From: Allopontixanthobacter confluentis
Lineage (GTDB): Bacteria > Pseudomonadota > Alphaproteobacteria > Sphingomonadales > Sphingomonadaceae
Direction of reading: 5' to 3'
DNA: 64,000 bases
Assembly (NCBI RefSeq): GCF_009827615.1
Contig: NZ_WTYU01000001.1
Span: 145,001 to 209,000 of the forward strand
In this document: piece after piece, positions 17,447 through 26,520 of the stretch
How positions within the stretch are numbered: position 1 is the stretch's first letter
Layout: each line of letters begins with the position of its first letter
Notes under the pieces: model-generated
Told to the model about the DNA's origin: nothing
What the model saw: the letters and a program-made list of their open reading frames with translations, nothing else
The model's database searches: none
Translations under genes and position numbers: made by a program

Positions 17447-19552
17447 CTATAGTGTCAGGCGCAGGCCCAGGCGGGCCGTTAGCGGCGCGCCGGGCTGGAT
17501 ATTGTTGTCACCATGCGCGCTGGCGTAGTAATTTTCGTCAAACAGGTTCTGGATATTGAGCTGGATGGTCGCATTGTCGGCCACTTCATAAAATGCCGCC
17601 GCGTCAAAGCGCCAGTATGACGGCAGCACGACATCGCCGGAATAGGATGCGAACTGGTCGTCCTGATAAATCGCACCTGCCCCAATCGCGAACCGGTCGG
17701 TAATCTGGAACCTGTTCCACGCGGAAATCTGGTGGCGCGGCAATTGCTGCAACCGCGTGCCTGCCGCGCCTGCATCGGTGGTGGTCCGCAATTCGCCGTC
17801 CATATAGGTGTAGCTGAGGCTGCCTTCCCAGTTGGACGTAATCTTGCCCACCAGGCTGAATTCTGCACCTTGCGTTCGGCTGGCGCCGGTCAGGATGGAC
17901 AGGCCGGTGTTGGCCGGATCAGGCGCGCGGCTGTTGCTGCGGTCCAGCCGGAACGCCGCAGCCGTCAGGAACAGATCCGGTTTCAGCAGCCACTTTGCGC
18001 CTACTTCGTAATTGGTGAACTTTTCCGGTTCGAAGGCCTGAGTATCCGGCGTCAGCGCCAGGAACTGGTCGCCGGATTGCGGCAGGAAGCTGGTGGTGTA
18101 ACTGGCATAGATCGACAGCGTATCATTGGGTTTTACCACCATGCCAAACCGCGGGCTGACCATTTCATCAACGCGCGAGCCTGCAACACCGCTCAGAAGT
18201 TCGACAGTATCAAGGTCGAACCGGTCCCAGCGCACGCCGCCGACCAGTTCCAGATGGTCACCAATCTTGATTTGGTCCTGCGCATAAAGCGACAGGGTTT
18301 CAAGCTGGCTGTCGCGGATGCGGGCCGGGTCGGTCAGTGACACCGGCGGCACGAAAATCTGCCGCGCCAGCGGGACGGTGGCAGCCGAGGCAAGGCCAAA
18401 GCCGGTATCGAACAGCACGTTCTGGCGGCTGTTCTGCGTATCTTGCCAACCGGCTTCAAGGCCAATCATGATGGTATGATCAACGCTGCCAGTGCCGGTT
18501 TCCCAGACCAGATTTGCCTGGCCAATCAGATTTTCGCGGGCGGTAACATCGCGGTATCCGGTCAGGTCGACTGTGGTGCCATTGGTGCTGCGCGGCAGGA
18601 CATTGGCATAGGCCTTGTCATAATTGGCATATTGCACCGACGCATTGGCAGTCAGCCCTGCCGAAAAGCGATGGTCGATGCGCGCGCGGCCAATATGCGC
18701 CTCGGATGTCGCGTAGTTGAAATTCGCATCACCGAAAAACGTCTTGTCATATCCGGACAGGGGCAGGCCGCCCAGCGCAGGCACACCGCGATCGGTGACG
18801 CGGGCATCATCATCATAGGAATAGCTGGTGGTTATGCGGGTATCCGCGCCCAGTTCTGCGGTGATGGTGGGGGAAATGCCAATAAAGCGCCCTTCGTAAA
18901 AATCGCGGGCATTGGCGAATTCCTCGTAAGTGGCGTTCAGCCGCGCACCCACTGTCCCGGACAGCGGCTGGTTGAGGTCGGTCGTGAGCGCAAATGCGCC
19001 GAAATTATCCACCGACCCTTCGAATTCGGCAAATTGATCGGTCAGGCTGGCTGTCTTGCTGACGCGGTTGACCACACCTCCCCCGCCGCCGCGCCCGAAG
19101 ATGAGCGCATTGGCCCCTTTCAGCACTTCGATCCGTTCGACATTGTAAAGCGAGCGGTAATATTGCGCATCATCGCGCAGCCCGTCGAGATAGAAATCCG
19201 CGCTCGATTCCTGTCCGCGGATGAACACTTCGTCGCGGTGGCCTTCGCCGGTTTCCAGCGAAATGCCGGGAATGTAGCGCAGCGCATCGCCAAGCTGGCG
19301 GATGGCCTGATCCTGCAACTGGTCATCCGTGATTACAGACACGCTTTGCGGCACGTCGATCAGCGGTGTGGGGGTTTTGGTCGCGGTGGAACCATCATTG
19401 GCGGAATAGCCATCAGCCAGGCCGGTCACGACAATTTCCGACGGCAGATAATCGCGCTCCGGCTCTGCTTCTGCAGCGGCAAATGCGGGCGCTGCAGGAA
19501 CGGCCAGAATGGCACTGGCCAGCAGTGCGGTGCGGAATTTGGTAAAGTACAT
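17447..19552 (-). CDS. TonB-dependent siderophore receptor
   Basis: A 701-residue outer-membrane receptor. It starts with a signal peptide (LLASAILAVPAAPAFAAAEA), then the plug domain (PTPLIDVPQSVSVITDDQL, IPGISLETGEGHRDEVFIRG, LYNVERIEVLKGANALIFGR, GGGVVNRVSK) and a beta-barrel ending in a typical C-terminal aromatic/Leu pattern (RLGLRLTL). This matches FhuA/FpvA-like receptors for ferric siderophores. The ligand is unknown. A Fur-like inverted repeat lies just upstream. The end converges on the 2Fe-2S gene with a 15-bp gap. Confidence 0.92.
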   Translation of the reverse strand: MYFTKFRTALLASAILAVPAAPAFAAAEAEPERDYLPSEIVVTGLADGYSANDGSTATKTPTPLIDVPQSVSVITDDQLQDQAIRQLGDALRYIPGISLETGEGHRDEVFIRGQESSADFYLDGLRDDAQYYRSLYNVERIEVLKGANALIFGRGGGGGVVNRVSKTASLTDQFAEFEGSVDNFGAFALTTDLNQPLSGTVGARLNATYEEFANARDFYEGRFIGISPTITAELGADTRITTSYSYDDDARVTDRGVPALGGLPLSGYDKTFFGDANFNYATSEAHIGRARIDHRFSAGLTANASVQYANYDKAYANVLPRSTNGTTVDLTGYRDVTARENLIGQANLVWETGTGSVDHTIMIGLEAGWQDTQNSRQNVLFDTGFGLASAATVPLARQIFVPPVSLTDPARIRDSQLETLSLYAQDQIKIGDHLELVGGVRWDRFDLDTVELLSGVAGSRVDEMVSPRFGMVVKPNDTLSIYASYTTSFLPQSGDQFLALTPDTQAFEPEKFTNYEVGAKWLLKPDLFLTAAAFRLDRSNSRAPDPANTGLSILTGASRTQGAEFSLVGKITSNWEGSLSYTYMDGELRTTTDAGAAGTRLQQLPRHQISAWNRFQITDRFAIGAGAIYQDDQFASYSGDVVLPSYWRFDAAAFYEVADNATIQLNIQNLFDENYYASAHGDNNIQPGAPLTARLGLRLTL

Positions 19553-19597
19553 GGAGATCCCTTATTGCGACTCGTTCTCGCTTCTGGCGTCCTGCTA

Positions 19598-19620
19598 TTG
19601 CGAATGGTTTGCAATTGCAA
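19598..19620 (-). promoter_or_regulatory. Fur-like operator upstream of the TonB receptor
   Basis: TTGCGAA (19598-19604) and TTTGCAA (19608-19614) form a nearly perfect inverted repeat with a 3-bp spacer, overlapped by the 12-bp palindrome TTGCAATTGCAA (19609-19620). It lies about 50-70 bp upstream of the receptor start. The shape resembles alphaproteobacterial iron-regulator sites; the assignment to Fur is inferred from the gene it precedes. Confidence 0.4.
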
Positions 19621-19730
19621 CCATAGTCTGGGGTGGCGCGGCAAAAATGTCATGCCTTGGCGTCAGTTCGCATGGGCGTTAAAGCAAATGGCGGCCAAGG
19701 CGGGCCTATGAATATCAACGGAGAATAAGC

Positions 19731-20075
19731 GTGAAAGCCACCATCTGGCACAATCCCAACTGCGGCACTTCGCGAGGGACGCTCGCAATTCTGGAAGCGA
19801 GGGACGGTGTCGACCTCACTGTCATTCGCTATCTGGAAACACCGCCAACGCGCGAAAAGCTGGCGCAATTATTTCGCGATGCCGGCATGAGCCCGGCGGA
19901 AAGCCTGAGGATGCGCGGCACGGATGCAGAAGCGCGCGGGCTTCCCGCCGCTGATGACGATGCCGTGCTGGACGCGATGGTTTCCGACCCCATCCTGATC
20001 GAACGCCCGCTGGTGGAAACGGAAAAAGGGGTGGCCTTGTGCAGGCCGAAGGAAAAGGTCGAAGACATTCTCTGA
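19731..20075 (+). CDS. arsC: Arsenate reductase, ArsC (glutaredoxin-coupled) family
   Basis: A 114-residue ArsC protein. The active-site Cys lies in HNPNCGTSRGTLAIL, and VIRYLETPPTREKLAQLF, RMRGTDAEARGL and DPILIERPLVET match the family, including the Arg residues that bind the oxyanion. It would reduce arsenate to arsenite using glutathione/glutaredoxin. The start is GTG 19731 with GGAGA upstream. There is no arsenite exporter or ArsR nearby, so a stand-alone or housekeeping role is possible. Confidence 0.88.
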   Translation: MKATIWHNPNCGTSRGTLAILEARDGVDLTVIRYLETPPTREKLAQLFRDAGMSPAESLRMRGTDAEARGLPAADDDAVLDAMVSDPILIERPLVETEKGVALCRPKEKVEDIL

Positions 20076-20135
20076 TATGCGCCCAGCTTCGGCCTGAACT
20101 TTGGCCCGGGCGTTTGTGTCAGGCCGTGCGGGTGA

Positions 20136-21572
20136 TCAGCTGGCGCGTTCGGTCGTCATCACTTCGTCTGCGGTAAGGGACCGCCAGCCGATTGCCACAA
20201 CTGCCGCACACAGCGCCACAATGACTGCAAAGGCCAGCCAGTCGGAATGGCCGTAAAGCCACACGCCAATCGCAGGCGCCACCACAAATGCGGCGCCCGT
20301 GGCGGACGCTACCACCCCTGATGCCTCGCCCTGTTCCCGTCGGCTGACCGCAAGCGATGCGCCCGCGTTGAAACCGGGGCGGAACAGGCCGAAGCCCAGC
20401 GATGCAATGGAATAGCCCAGCGCAATGCCATGCAGTTCCTGTGCTGCGCCAAACAGGATAGTGCCTGCCGCTGCCAGCACCGCGCCTGACAATACTGCGG
20501 CGCGCGGCCCCAGGTTCAGCCGCGGGATCAATCCCCATTGCGCCAGCAAGGTGGCGATCGCCCCGCTCATCAAGACAATGCCAATCGGCCCTGTCGCAAG
20601 GGCGGGCGTTTCGCGCAGGCCCAGCCGGTCCAGCACCAGAAATCCGGAAATGCCCAGCACCATGGCTTGTGCATGGCCGCCAAGCAGCCCGGCAATCACC
20701 CATGGTCTGAGGCGCGGTTCCCACCAGCCCAGCCGTTTGGCCGGCGCGCCATTGGCCGCCGGGTCAGGCACATCGCGCTGGTCATCTGCGCAAACTTCCT
20801 GTGCGCCGCTCTCATCAGGATCGTCTTCTTCAGCGGTTTCGTGCTGCTGCCGGCTGGAGCCGCCGGAACCATAGGGCGCATCATAGGCCGTTCCGCGTGC
20901 GGCAAATTGCGGTTCGTCATTGGGCAGATAAATCCGCAGCGCCACCAGCGTGGCAATGCCCAGCAGGGTAAAGGCGGCAAATGGCCCGGTCAGGCCAAGG
21001 CCGGGAAATACCAGCAAGGGGGCAAGGGCAGGGCCGATCACCGTGCCAAGCCCGAAGCTGGAAGCAATAAGCGACAGCGCCTGCGTCCGCTGTGCGCGCG
21101 GGGTGCGTGATGCGACATAGGCCTGCACCGCTGGCGGCGCGGCAGAACCAAAACCGCCATACAGGCTGCGCGCTGCGGCGAATATCAGCAGGGTCCACAG
21201 CGCGGACAGCCAGCCAAGCAGGCCAAACCACAGGATAAGACCGCACAGGCCCATCGACACGATAAAGCCAACCAGACCAAGCGCCATCATGGCCTTGCGC
21301 CCGCGCTGGTCGGACCGGCGCGCCCAGATCGGCGCGCAGATAACCCACAGCAGCGCTGACCAGCTGTAAGCCAGGCTGATCCACACATCGTTCACCCCAA
21401 GCGACGTGCCAATGGCAGGCATGACAGATTGCATGGCCGTATTGCCCGCCGCAGTGGTCAGCATCACTGCGAACAGCAGGATCATGCGATTGCGGGATAT
21501 GGCCGGTGCGGCAGGGCCGGTTTCTGCGGTGGGCGCAGGCCGTGCGGCGGGTGATGGTTTGGGCTCGTGCAT
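20136..21572 (-). CDS. MFS transporter with a large charged central loop
   Basis: About 478 residues with twelve predicted membrane segments in two groups of six. Between TM6 and TM7 is a roughly 70-residue acidic hydrophilic loop (TAEEDDPDESGAQEVCADDQ) longer than usual for this superfamily. The first half resembles drug/antibiotic-efflux MFS members (SLAYSWSALLWVICAPIWAR, RRSDQRGRKAMMALG). I prefer the ATG at 21572 (MHEPKPSPAARP) because the longer frame to 21611 overlaps the divergent gene. Substrate unknown. Confidence 0.8.
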   Translation of the reverse strand: MHEPKPSPAARPAPTAETGPAAPAISRNRMILLFAVMLTTAAGNTAMQSVMPAIGTSLGVNDVWISLAYSWSALLWVICAPIWARRSDQRGRKAMMALGLVGFIVSMGLCGLILWFGLLGWLSALWTLLIFAAARSLYGGFGSAAPPAVQAYVASRTPRAQRTQALSLIASSFGLGTVIGPALAPLLVFPGLGLTGPFAAFTLLGIATLVALRIYLPNDEPQFAARGTAYDAPYGSGGSSRQQHETAEEDDPDESGAQEVCADDQRDVPDPAANGAPAKRLGWWEPRLRPWVIAGLLGGHAQAMVLGISGFLVLDRLGLRETPALATGPIGIVLMSGAIATLLAQWGLIPRLNLGPRAAVLSGAVLAAAGTILFGAAQELHGIALGYSIASLGFGLFRPGFNAGASLAVSRREQGEASGVVASATGAAFVVAPAIGVWLYGHSDWLAFAVIVALCAAVVAIGWRSLTADEVMTTERAS

Positions 21573-21601
21573 CGCGCCACAGGGGCTAGTCGTGCTTTGC
21601 G

Positions 21602-22321
21602 ATGCTTGCAATGATGATGCTTATTTGCCAACGCCGCGCAGGAGTCTGGCGGCAATGGCCGGGCACGTTGGACGGGACGCATTTCTTGAATAATACCAGC
21701 CAGGTTACAATCGCACCACGCCGCACTGCCGGCAGCCGTTTTGGCCGCCTGATGAGCCAGTGGGGCGTTTTCTTCCGCGGGTTTCTCGAACATCCCAAGA
21801 TGGTCGGGTCGATTATTCCGTCTTCACGCTTCACCATTGCCAAGATGCTGGCCCCGGTAAAATGGAATGAATGCAAATTGTTTGTCGAATATGGCCCGGG
21901 GGTCGGCACATTTTGCGGTCCCGTGCTGGAGCGCCTGCGCCATGATGGCGCGCTGATTGTGATCGACACAAACCCGCTGTTCATCGATTATCTCAACCGA
22001 ACAATCACTGACAGCCGCTTCACCGCGGTTCTGGGTTCTGCTGAAGATGTGGAACAGATTGTCAGGGACCACGGCCACGATCATGCCGATTATGTGCTGT
22101 CCGGCCTGCCGTTTTCAACGCTGCCTGACGGTGTTGGCCCTGCCATTGCAAAGGCCACATATGACATATTGCGTCCGGGCGGCGCATTTCTGGTCTATCA
22201 GTTTTCCGCTGCCGCGCGCGATTTCATGGCGCCGCATTTTGCCCGTATCGACCAGGGTTTTGAATTGTGGAATATCCTGCCGTGCCAGCTTTTCTGGGGT
22301 TGGAAAGACGGGGCCATCTGA
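21602..22321 (+). CDS. Class I SAM-dependent methyltransferase, phospholipid N-methyltransferase-like
   Basis: The open frame is 239 codons. The SAM-binding motif I is FVEYGPGVGTFCGPVLERL, with LIVIDTNPLFIDYLNRTI and DYVLSGLPFSTLPDG following, as in PmtA-type phospholipid N-methyltransferases and related KsgA-like proteins. The region EHPKMVGSIIPSSRFTIAKML just before motif I is also typical. The true start is unclear: no ATG has a convincing Shine-Dalgarno, and initiation at TTG codons near 21669-21690 or at ATG 21752 is possible. It diverges from the MFS gene. Confidence 0.7.
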   Translation: MLAMMMLICQRRAGVWRQWPGTLDGTHFLNNTSQVTIAPRRTAGSRFGRLMSQWGVFFRGFLEHPKMVGSIIPSSRFTIAKMLAPVKWNECKLFVEYGPGVGTFCGPVLERLRHDGALIVIDTNPLFIDYLNRTITDSRFTAVLGSAEDVEQIVRDHGHDHADYVLSGLPFSTLPDGVGPAIAKATYDILRPGGAFLVYQFSAAARDFMAPHFARIDQGFELWNILPCQLFWGWKDGAI

Positions 22322-22362
22322 TGGCAGCCTCTAGTGGCGCTGTCTAAAAGATCGTTACCCAG

Positions 22363-22395
22363 AAAAAGGGCGGCCCCGGGGCCGCCCTATTTGTT
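22363..22395. terminator. Bidirectional intrinsic terminator
   Basis: A perfect 20-bp palindrome (22368-22387, GGGCGGCCCC then GGGGCCGCCC) is flanked by AAAAA on the left and TATTTGTT on the right, between the converging methyltransferase and membrane-protein genes. Confidence 0.85.
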
Positions 22396-22413
22396 CGGTG
22401 ATCCGCTTCGTTC

Positions 22414-23229
22414 CTATTCGAACGTATCGGATACTTGCGCGGCAGATGGCCCCGCCAGCTGGCGATAGGATGCGCTGAGGACCGAAACGATCAGCACTGC
22501 CCAGACCGCGCCGATCAGCCCGTTAAGCGCGCCTGCGACCATCGTGCTGACCGCGCCGGTGCCAAGCATGGCGACCAGCAGCCCGCTGACCAGCCCGAAT
22601 ACAACCGCCACCACGATAACTGCCAGCATCAGCAGGATGTAGAACAACAGCAACCGCACGCTGTTGCCTTTGGTCACATCCCACGATGTCTTGAGCGCTT
22701 TTGCCGGGTTCAGCACGCCGGCAATCACCATGACGGGCGCCAACATGGAAAATTTCACCATCACATAGACCAGCAAGACAAAGGCAATGATGCCCACCAG
22801 CGCGCCTGCCGTGGGGCCGCCTGCTGCAAATGCAAGGCCAATGGGAACACCCAGCACCACAGCCAGCAGCAGCACCAGCAGGATCTGCGCCAGCAGATAG
22901 GGAACCAGCGTGATCGCCCCTGTCTTGATCGCATCGCCCACCGTGGGGCGCCGGTCAGTGAACAGGGCAAACAGCGCCAGCGAGCCAATGGCCTGGACAA
23001 TGGCGAGAAGGAAAATCCACACGCCATTTTCTGAATAGAATGCCGTCATGGCCGCCATCGGGTCTTCAGGATTAACCTCCGTCGGCCCGGCCACCATTTG
23101 CGGCGCCACAATGGCCATCACCAGGCTGGGAAGAAACACAAAGATGGCCGCGATGATCGCAACCAGCTCGCGATTTGCGCCAATCAGGCCGGTCGCGTCG
23201 TTCCACGCACGTCCCATATCGAATTTCAT
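22414..23229 (-). CDS. Polytopic membrane protein (glycerophosphodiester phosphodiesterase membrane-domain-like)
   Basis: About 271 residues with roughly six hydrophobic segments and short loops, as in YciC or GDPD membrane-domain-like proteins. The conserved-looking segment is [26 protein letters not shown] start it at ATG 23229 ([17 protein letters not shown]), preceded by GGGGGAG. The frame stays open to 23808 but that extension lies antisense to lipB and is not protein-like. Function unknown. Confidence 0.7.
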   Translation of the reverse strand: MKFDMGRAWNDATGLIGANRELVAIIAAIFVFLPSLVMAIVAPQMVAGPTEVNPEDPMAAMTAFYSENGVWIFLLAIVQAIGSLALFALFTDRRPTVGDAIKTGAITLVPYLLAQILLVLLLAVVLGVPIGLAFAAGGPTAGALVGIIAFVLLVYVMVKFSMLAPVMVIAGVLNPAKALKTSWDVTKGNSVRLLLFYILLMLAVIVVAVVFGLVSGLLVAMLGTGAVSTMVAGALNGLIGAVWAVLIVSVLSASYRQLAGPSAAQVSDTFE

Positions 23230-23295
23230 TTTGTGATACTCCCCCTGGTTCAATATCTGCTTGATAAGCGAGGCAGCCCTTGCCACGCAATCCTC

Positions 23296-23967
23296 ATGAC
23301 AAAAAACATCATGTCCGGCGTCGAATTTCGGCAGGAGGCTGAACAGATTGGGTATCGCGATGCCCTGGCCGCGATGGACGAGCGCAACCGTGCCATTGCC
23401 GCCGGTGATGCAACAGAACTGATCTGGCTGCTGGAACACCCGCCGGTCTATACCGCCGGCACCAGCGCTGCTGCGGATGAATTGCTGGCCCCGCGCTTCG
23501 AAGTGGTCGATGCGGGCCGCGGCGGCCGATACACCTATCACGGCCCCGGCCAGCGGATTGGCTATGTCCTGCTTGATCTTGGCAGGCGGGGGCGCGATGT
23601 GCGCCGCTTCGTCCATTCGTTGGAAGGGTGGGTCATCGACACTCTGGGCGATTTTGGCGTGGAAAGCTGGCGCGCAGAAGGGCGGATCGGCATCTGGACG
23701 CAAGATATTGACGGCGCCGAAGCCAAAATCGGCGCGATTGGGGTGCGGGTGCGCCGCTGGGTCACGATGCACGGATTTTCGGTGAATCTGACCCCCGATC
23801 TGGAGCATTTTTCCGGCATTGTGCCGTGCGGTATCGCCGAATATGGCGTCACCAGTCTCGCGCGGCTGGGGATCGATCTTGCGCCCGAGGCATGGGATGA
23901 GGCATTGCTGGCACGCGCTGGCGATTTCCTGGCTGCGCTGGACACACGTTGCGGAGAATCCAAGTGA
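23296..23967 (+). CDS. lipB: Octanoyltransferase LipB
   Basis: About 223 residues. It transfers octanoyl from acyl carrier protein to lipoate-dependent enzyme domains, the first step of lipoate synthesis. Family signatures are [20 protein letters not shown], the catalytic Lys in [20 protein letters not shown] and the catalytic Cys in [12 protein letters not shown] 23296 ([11 protein letters not shown]) is used, with ATG 23311 an alternative; the frame is open back to 23098 but that part overlaps the divergent gene. Its TGA overlaps the GTG of the lipoprotein gene. Confidence 0.92.
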   Translation: MTKNIMSGVEFRQEAEQIGYRDALAAMDERNRAIAAGDATELIWLLEHPPVYTAGTSAAADELLAPRFEVVDAGRGGRYTYHGPGQRIGYVLLDLGRRGRDVRRFVHSLEGWVIDTLGDFGVESWRAEGRIGIWTQDIDGAEAKIGAIGVRVRRWVTMHGFSVNLTPDLEHFSGIVPCGIAEYGVTSLARLGIDLAPEAWDEALLARAGDFLAALDTRCGESK

Positions 23968-24293
23968 AGCGAAATGTCGCGAACCTGCCCGGCCTGATGA
24001 TGGCGGGCCTGATGCTGCTTACAGCCTGCGGCAAGGAGCCTGAACCTGCCCCGACCAGCGGCGGCCAGGGCAATGCTGCCGGCGAAGTGCTGCCCGGCTC
24101 TGTCAGCGATGCAATGCTGGCGCTGGACACGATCGAGACGCAGGCGCCTTCACAGCAGGATACAGCGCCGCAGGAAACTTCGGCGCAAAAACCCGCGGGC
24201 GACGCTGCCACGGGCGAAGGCGATTCTGCCGCAAATTCAGACAGTGCGGCCGATAGTGCCGAACCGGGCGCAGCACCGTCACCAACCCCGTGA
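23964..24293 (+). CDS. Small lipoprotein, low complexity
   Basis: About 109 residues. A type II signal peptide ends in the lipobox LLTACGKE (LTAC), followed by a Pro/Ala/Ser/Gln-rich, acidic, probably disordered tail. The start is a GTG at 23964 with GGAGA upstream, overlapping the lipB stop by 4 bp (GTGA). The anchored protein is probably periplasmic-facing; function unknown. Confidence 0.65.
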   Translation: MKRNVANLPGLMMAGLMLLTACGKEPEPAPTSGGQGNAAGEVLPGSVSDAMLALDTIETQAPSQQDTAPQETSAQKPAGDAATGEGDSAANSDSAADSAEPGAAPSPTP

Positions 24294-24300
24294 TCTGCTG

Positions 24301-24340
24301 AAAAACAAAAGCGCGCCCGGGCGGCAGCCCGGACGCGCAA
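24301..24340. terminator. Intrinsic terminator between converging genes
   Basis: GCGCGCCCGGGC (24311-24322) pairs with GCCCGGACGCGC (24327-24338) with one mismatch around a GGCA loop. An A-rich stretch precedes it, which reads as T-rich after the hairpin on the minus strand, so it best serves the OYE gene. Confidence 0.7.
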
Positions 24341-24358
24341 TGAAGCAGATATCAGTAA

Positions 24359-25459
24359 TCAGGCGTTTTCTTCGGCCATGGTCGGATAATCGATGTAACC
24401 CGCTTCACCCGGCAAATACCAGCTTTGCGGCACATTCACATTGGGTGCAAATTCCGCCCCTGCACGAATACGCGCTGGCAAGTCGGGGTTGGAAATGAAC
24501 GGCCTGCCATAGGCAATCGCATCGCACTTGCCCGCTTCCACATCGGCTGCGCCTTCTGCTGCGGTGTAATCGCTGTTGAGAACCAGCGGGCCGGTGTAGA
24601 TCTGGCGGATCATCGGACTTTGCTTGGGCACGTCTGTCGCGCCGAAGGTGCCGTCAGGGCCGGGTTCGCGCAGTTCGAGGAAGCCAAGGCCAAGATCCTG
24701 CACAACCTGCGCAGCGGCGCCGAATGTGGCCGCTGGGTCGCTGTCATCGCAGCCTTGCGTCTCGCCATTGGGCGATAGTCGCACGGAAACGCGGTCAGCG
24801 CCCCATACCGAGATGAGAGCTTCCAGCACTTCGCGTAGAAAACGCATGCGGTTTTCTGGCGGGCCGCCATATTCATCGGTCCGCAAATTGGTGGAATCGC
24901 GCAGGAACTGGTCCACCAGATAGCCATTGGCGCCGTGCAATTGCACCCCGTCAAAACCGGCTTTCTTCGCGTTTTGTGCGGCATGGCGATAATCTTCCAC
25001 CACGCGGGCAATGTCTTCGACTGACAATTCGCGGGCCTGTTCATAATCCTTGCGGCCATCGGGCGTGTGGGCATGGCCCGGCGCAGTGGTGGCAGATGCG
25101 GATACCGGCGGTTCGCCGCCGAGGAAATCAGGATGGACGATGCGGCCCATGTGCCACATCTGCAAGACGATCTTGCCGCCTTCTTCATGCACCGCACTGG
25201 TGATGGCTTTCCAGCCTTCAACCTGTTCATCGCTCCAGATGCCGGGCGCAGATGGCCAGCCAAGGCCTTCCACACTGATGCCGGTGGCCTCGCTGATGAT
25301 CAGCCCGGCACTTGCCCGCTGGCGGTAATATGTCGCCATCAATTCGTTGGGCACAAAGCCGGGCACAGTCGCGCGGCCCCGCGTCAGAGGCGCCATGAGG
25401 ATGCGGTTCCGCGCTTCGATAGCGCCGAGCGAGATGGGTTGAAACAGAGCGTCGTTCAA
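24359..25459 (-). CDS. Old yellow enzyme family NADH:flavin oxidoreductase / alkene reductase (NemA-like)
   Basis: A 366-residue FMN-dependent beta/alpha barrel. It begins ALFQPISLGAIEARNRILMAPLTRGRA and has the substrate-binding pair HGAN (FDGVQLHGANGYLVDQFL), TNLRTDEYGG and the late FMN-binding region GPLVLNSDYTAAEG and AIAYGRPFISNPDLP. Such enzymes reduce activated alkenes, nitro compounds or nitrate esters with NAD(P)H. Length and order match the NemA subgroup. It stands alone, divergent from a DMT exporter. Confidence 0.9.
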   Translation of the reverse strand: MNDALFQPISLGAIEARNRILMAPLTRGRATVPGFVPNELMATYYRQRASAGLIISEATGISVEGLGWPSAPGIWSDEQVEGWKAITSAVHEEGGKIVLQMWHMGRIVHPDFLGGEPPVSASATTAPGHAHTPDGRKDYEQARELSVEDIARVVEDYRHAAQNAKKAGFDGVQLHGANGYLVDQFLRDSTNLRTDEYGGPPENRMRFLREVLEALISVWGADRVSVRLSPNGETQGCDDSDPAATFGAAAQVVQDLGLGFLELREPGPDGTFGATDVPKQSPMIRQIYTGPLVLNSDYTAAEGAADVEAGKCDAIAYGRPFISNPDLPARIRAGAEFAPNVNVPQSWYLPGEAGYIDYPTMAEENA

Positions 25460-25517
25460 AATGTAGGCCCCTTTAATTGGTGATATGAATTTTCATAGTG
25501 GCAGCTAAGGGGGCAGC

Positions 25518-26483
25518 ATGGTCAATTCAACCACCTCGGCTGATGAAGTGCGGCAGGAACGCGATTATCCGCGCTGGCTGCTGCTGGCGGCATTGCTGGG
25601 CGGGAATGTGGCGCTGGCACTGGGGCCCTGGGCAGTGCGGCTGGCGGATAGCGGGCCTGTTTCGGCAGGGTTCTGGCGGCTTTTCCTGGCGTTACCCTTC
25701 CTCGCGGTGCTGGCGCGGGCCAATGGCGAAACGCTGGGCAACATTGCCCGTCCGGTGCTGGTGATGGTGATGCTGGCGGGGTTGGTTTTCGCATTTGATC
25801 TGGCCAGCTGGCACATTGGTATCGAAGCCACACGGCTGGGCAATGCCACCTTGTTTGGCAATTCCGGCAGTCTGGTGTTGATGGTGTGGGGTTTTATCCT
25901 GTGGCGCAGGCTGCCCCGCGCAATGGAATGGCTGGCCATTGCGGCAGCGTTCAGCGGGGCTGCGATCCTGATGGGCCAGTCACTGGAAATTTCCCTTGCG
26001 ACACTGGTGGGCGATCTGTTCTGCCTGCTGGCGGGGCTGTTTTATGCAGGGTATCTGCTGATCCTGCAGAAAGCGCGGGCCAGCCTTGGCAGCTGGAGCC
26101 TGCTGACCTGGTGCAGCCTGGCGGGCGCGCCGGTGTTGCTGGCGATTGCGCTGTTTCGCGGAGAACCTGTGTGGCCGCACAATTGGACGCCGCTGATTGC
26201 CCTGTTTGTTCTCAGCCAACTGGTCGGGCAGGGGCTGCTGGTCTTTTCGCTCAAGCATTTTCCGCCGCTTGTCATCGGTCTGGCACTGCTGACGCAGCCT
26301 GCGGTTGCAGCGTTGTCGGGGTGGTTCGCCTTTGGTGAAACGGTGGGGCTGGTGGATATTGCAGGAATGGCGCTTCTGGGGCTGGCGCTGGTGCTGGCGC
26401 GCGGCAGCAAAGCCCAGCCAGCGGCCGATTTACCGGCAGAAGCTGAGGAACCTACCTCAAATTTTAACAGCAGGCGCGATTAG
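25518..26483 (+). CDS. DMT/EamA family transporter
   Basis: A 321-residue inner-membrane protein with ten hydrophobic segments in two EamA repeats (SGPVSAGFWRLFLALPFLAV in the first, LVIGLALLTQPAVAALSGWF in the second). Members export metabolites or amino acids; the substrate here is unknown. ATG 25518 is preceded by AAGGGGGC. It is divergent from the OYE gene and converges with the DUF2254 gene. Confidence 0.85.
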   Translation: MVNSTTSADEVRQERDYPRWLLLAALLGGNVALALGPWAVRLADSGPVSAGFWRLFLALPFLAVLARANGETLGNIARPVLVMVMLAGLVFAFDLASWHIGIEATRLGNATLFGNSGSLVLMVWGFILWRRLPRAMEWLAIAAAFSGAAILMGQSLEISLATLVGDLFCLLAGLFYAGYLLILQKARASLGSWSLLTWCSLAGAPVLLAIALFRGEPVWPHNWTPLIALFVLSQLVGQGLLVFSLKHFPPLVIGLALLTQPAVAALSGWFAFGETVGLVDIAGMALLGLALVLARGSKAQPAADLPAEAEEPTSNFNSRRD

Positions 26484-26520
26484 AGCGCAGCATTGCCGGC
26501 ATCGTCCGCAGGCGCGCGCC

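Noticed and set aside
23230-23808. 5' extension of the minus-strand membrane protein frame
   Set aside because: The extension is antisense to lipB, lacks membrane segments, and a good Shine-Dalgarno precedes ATG 23229.
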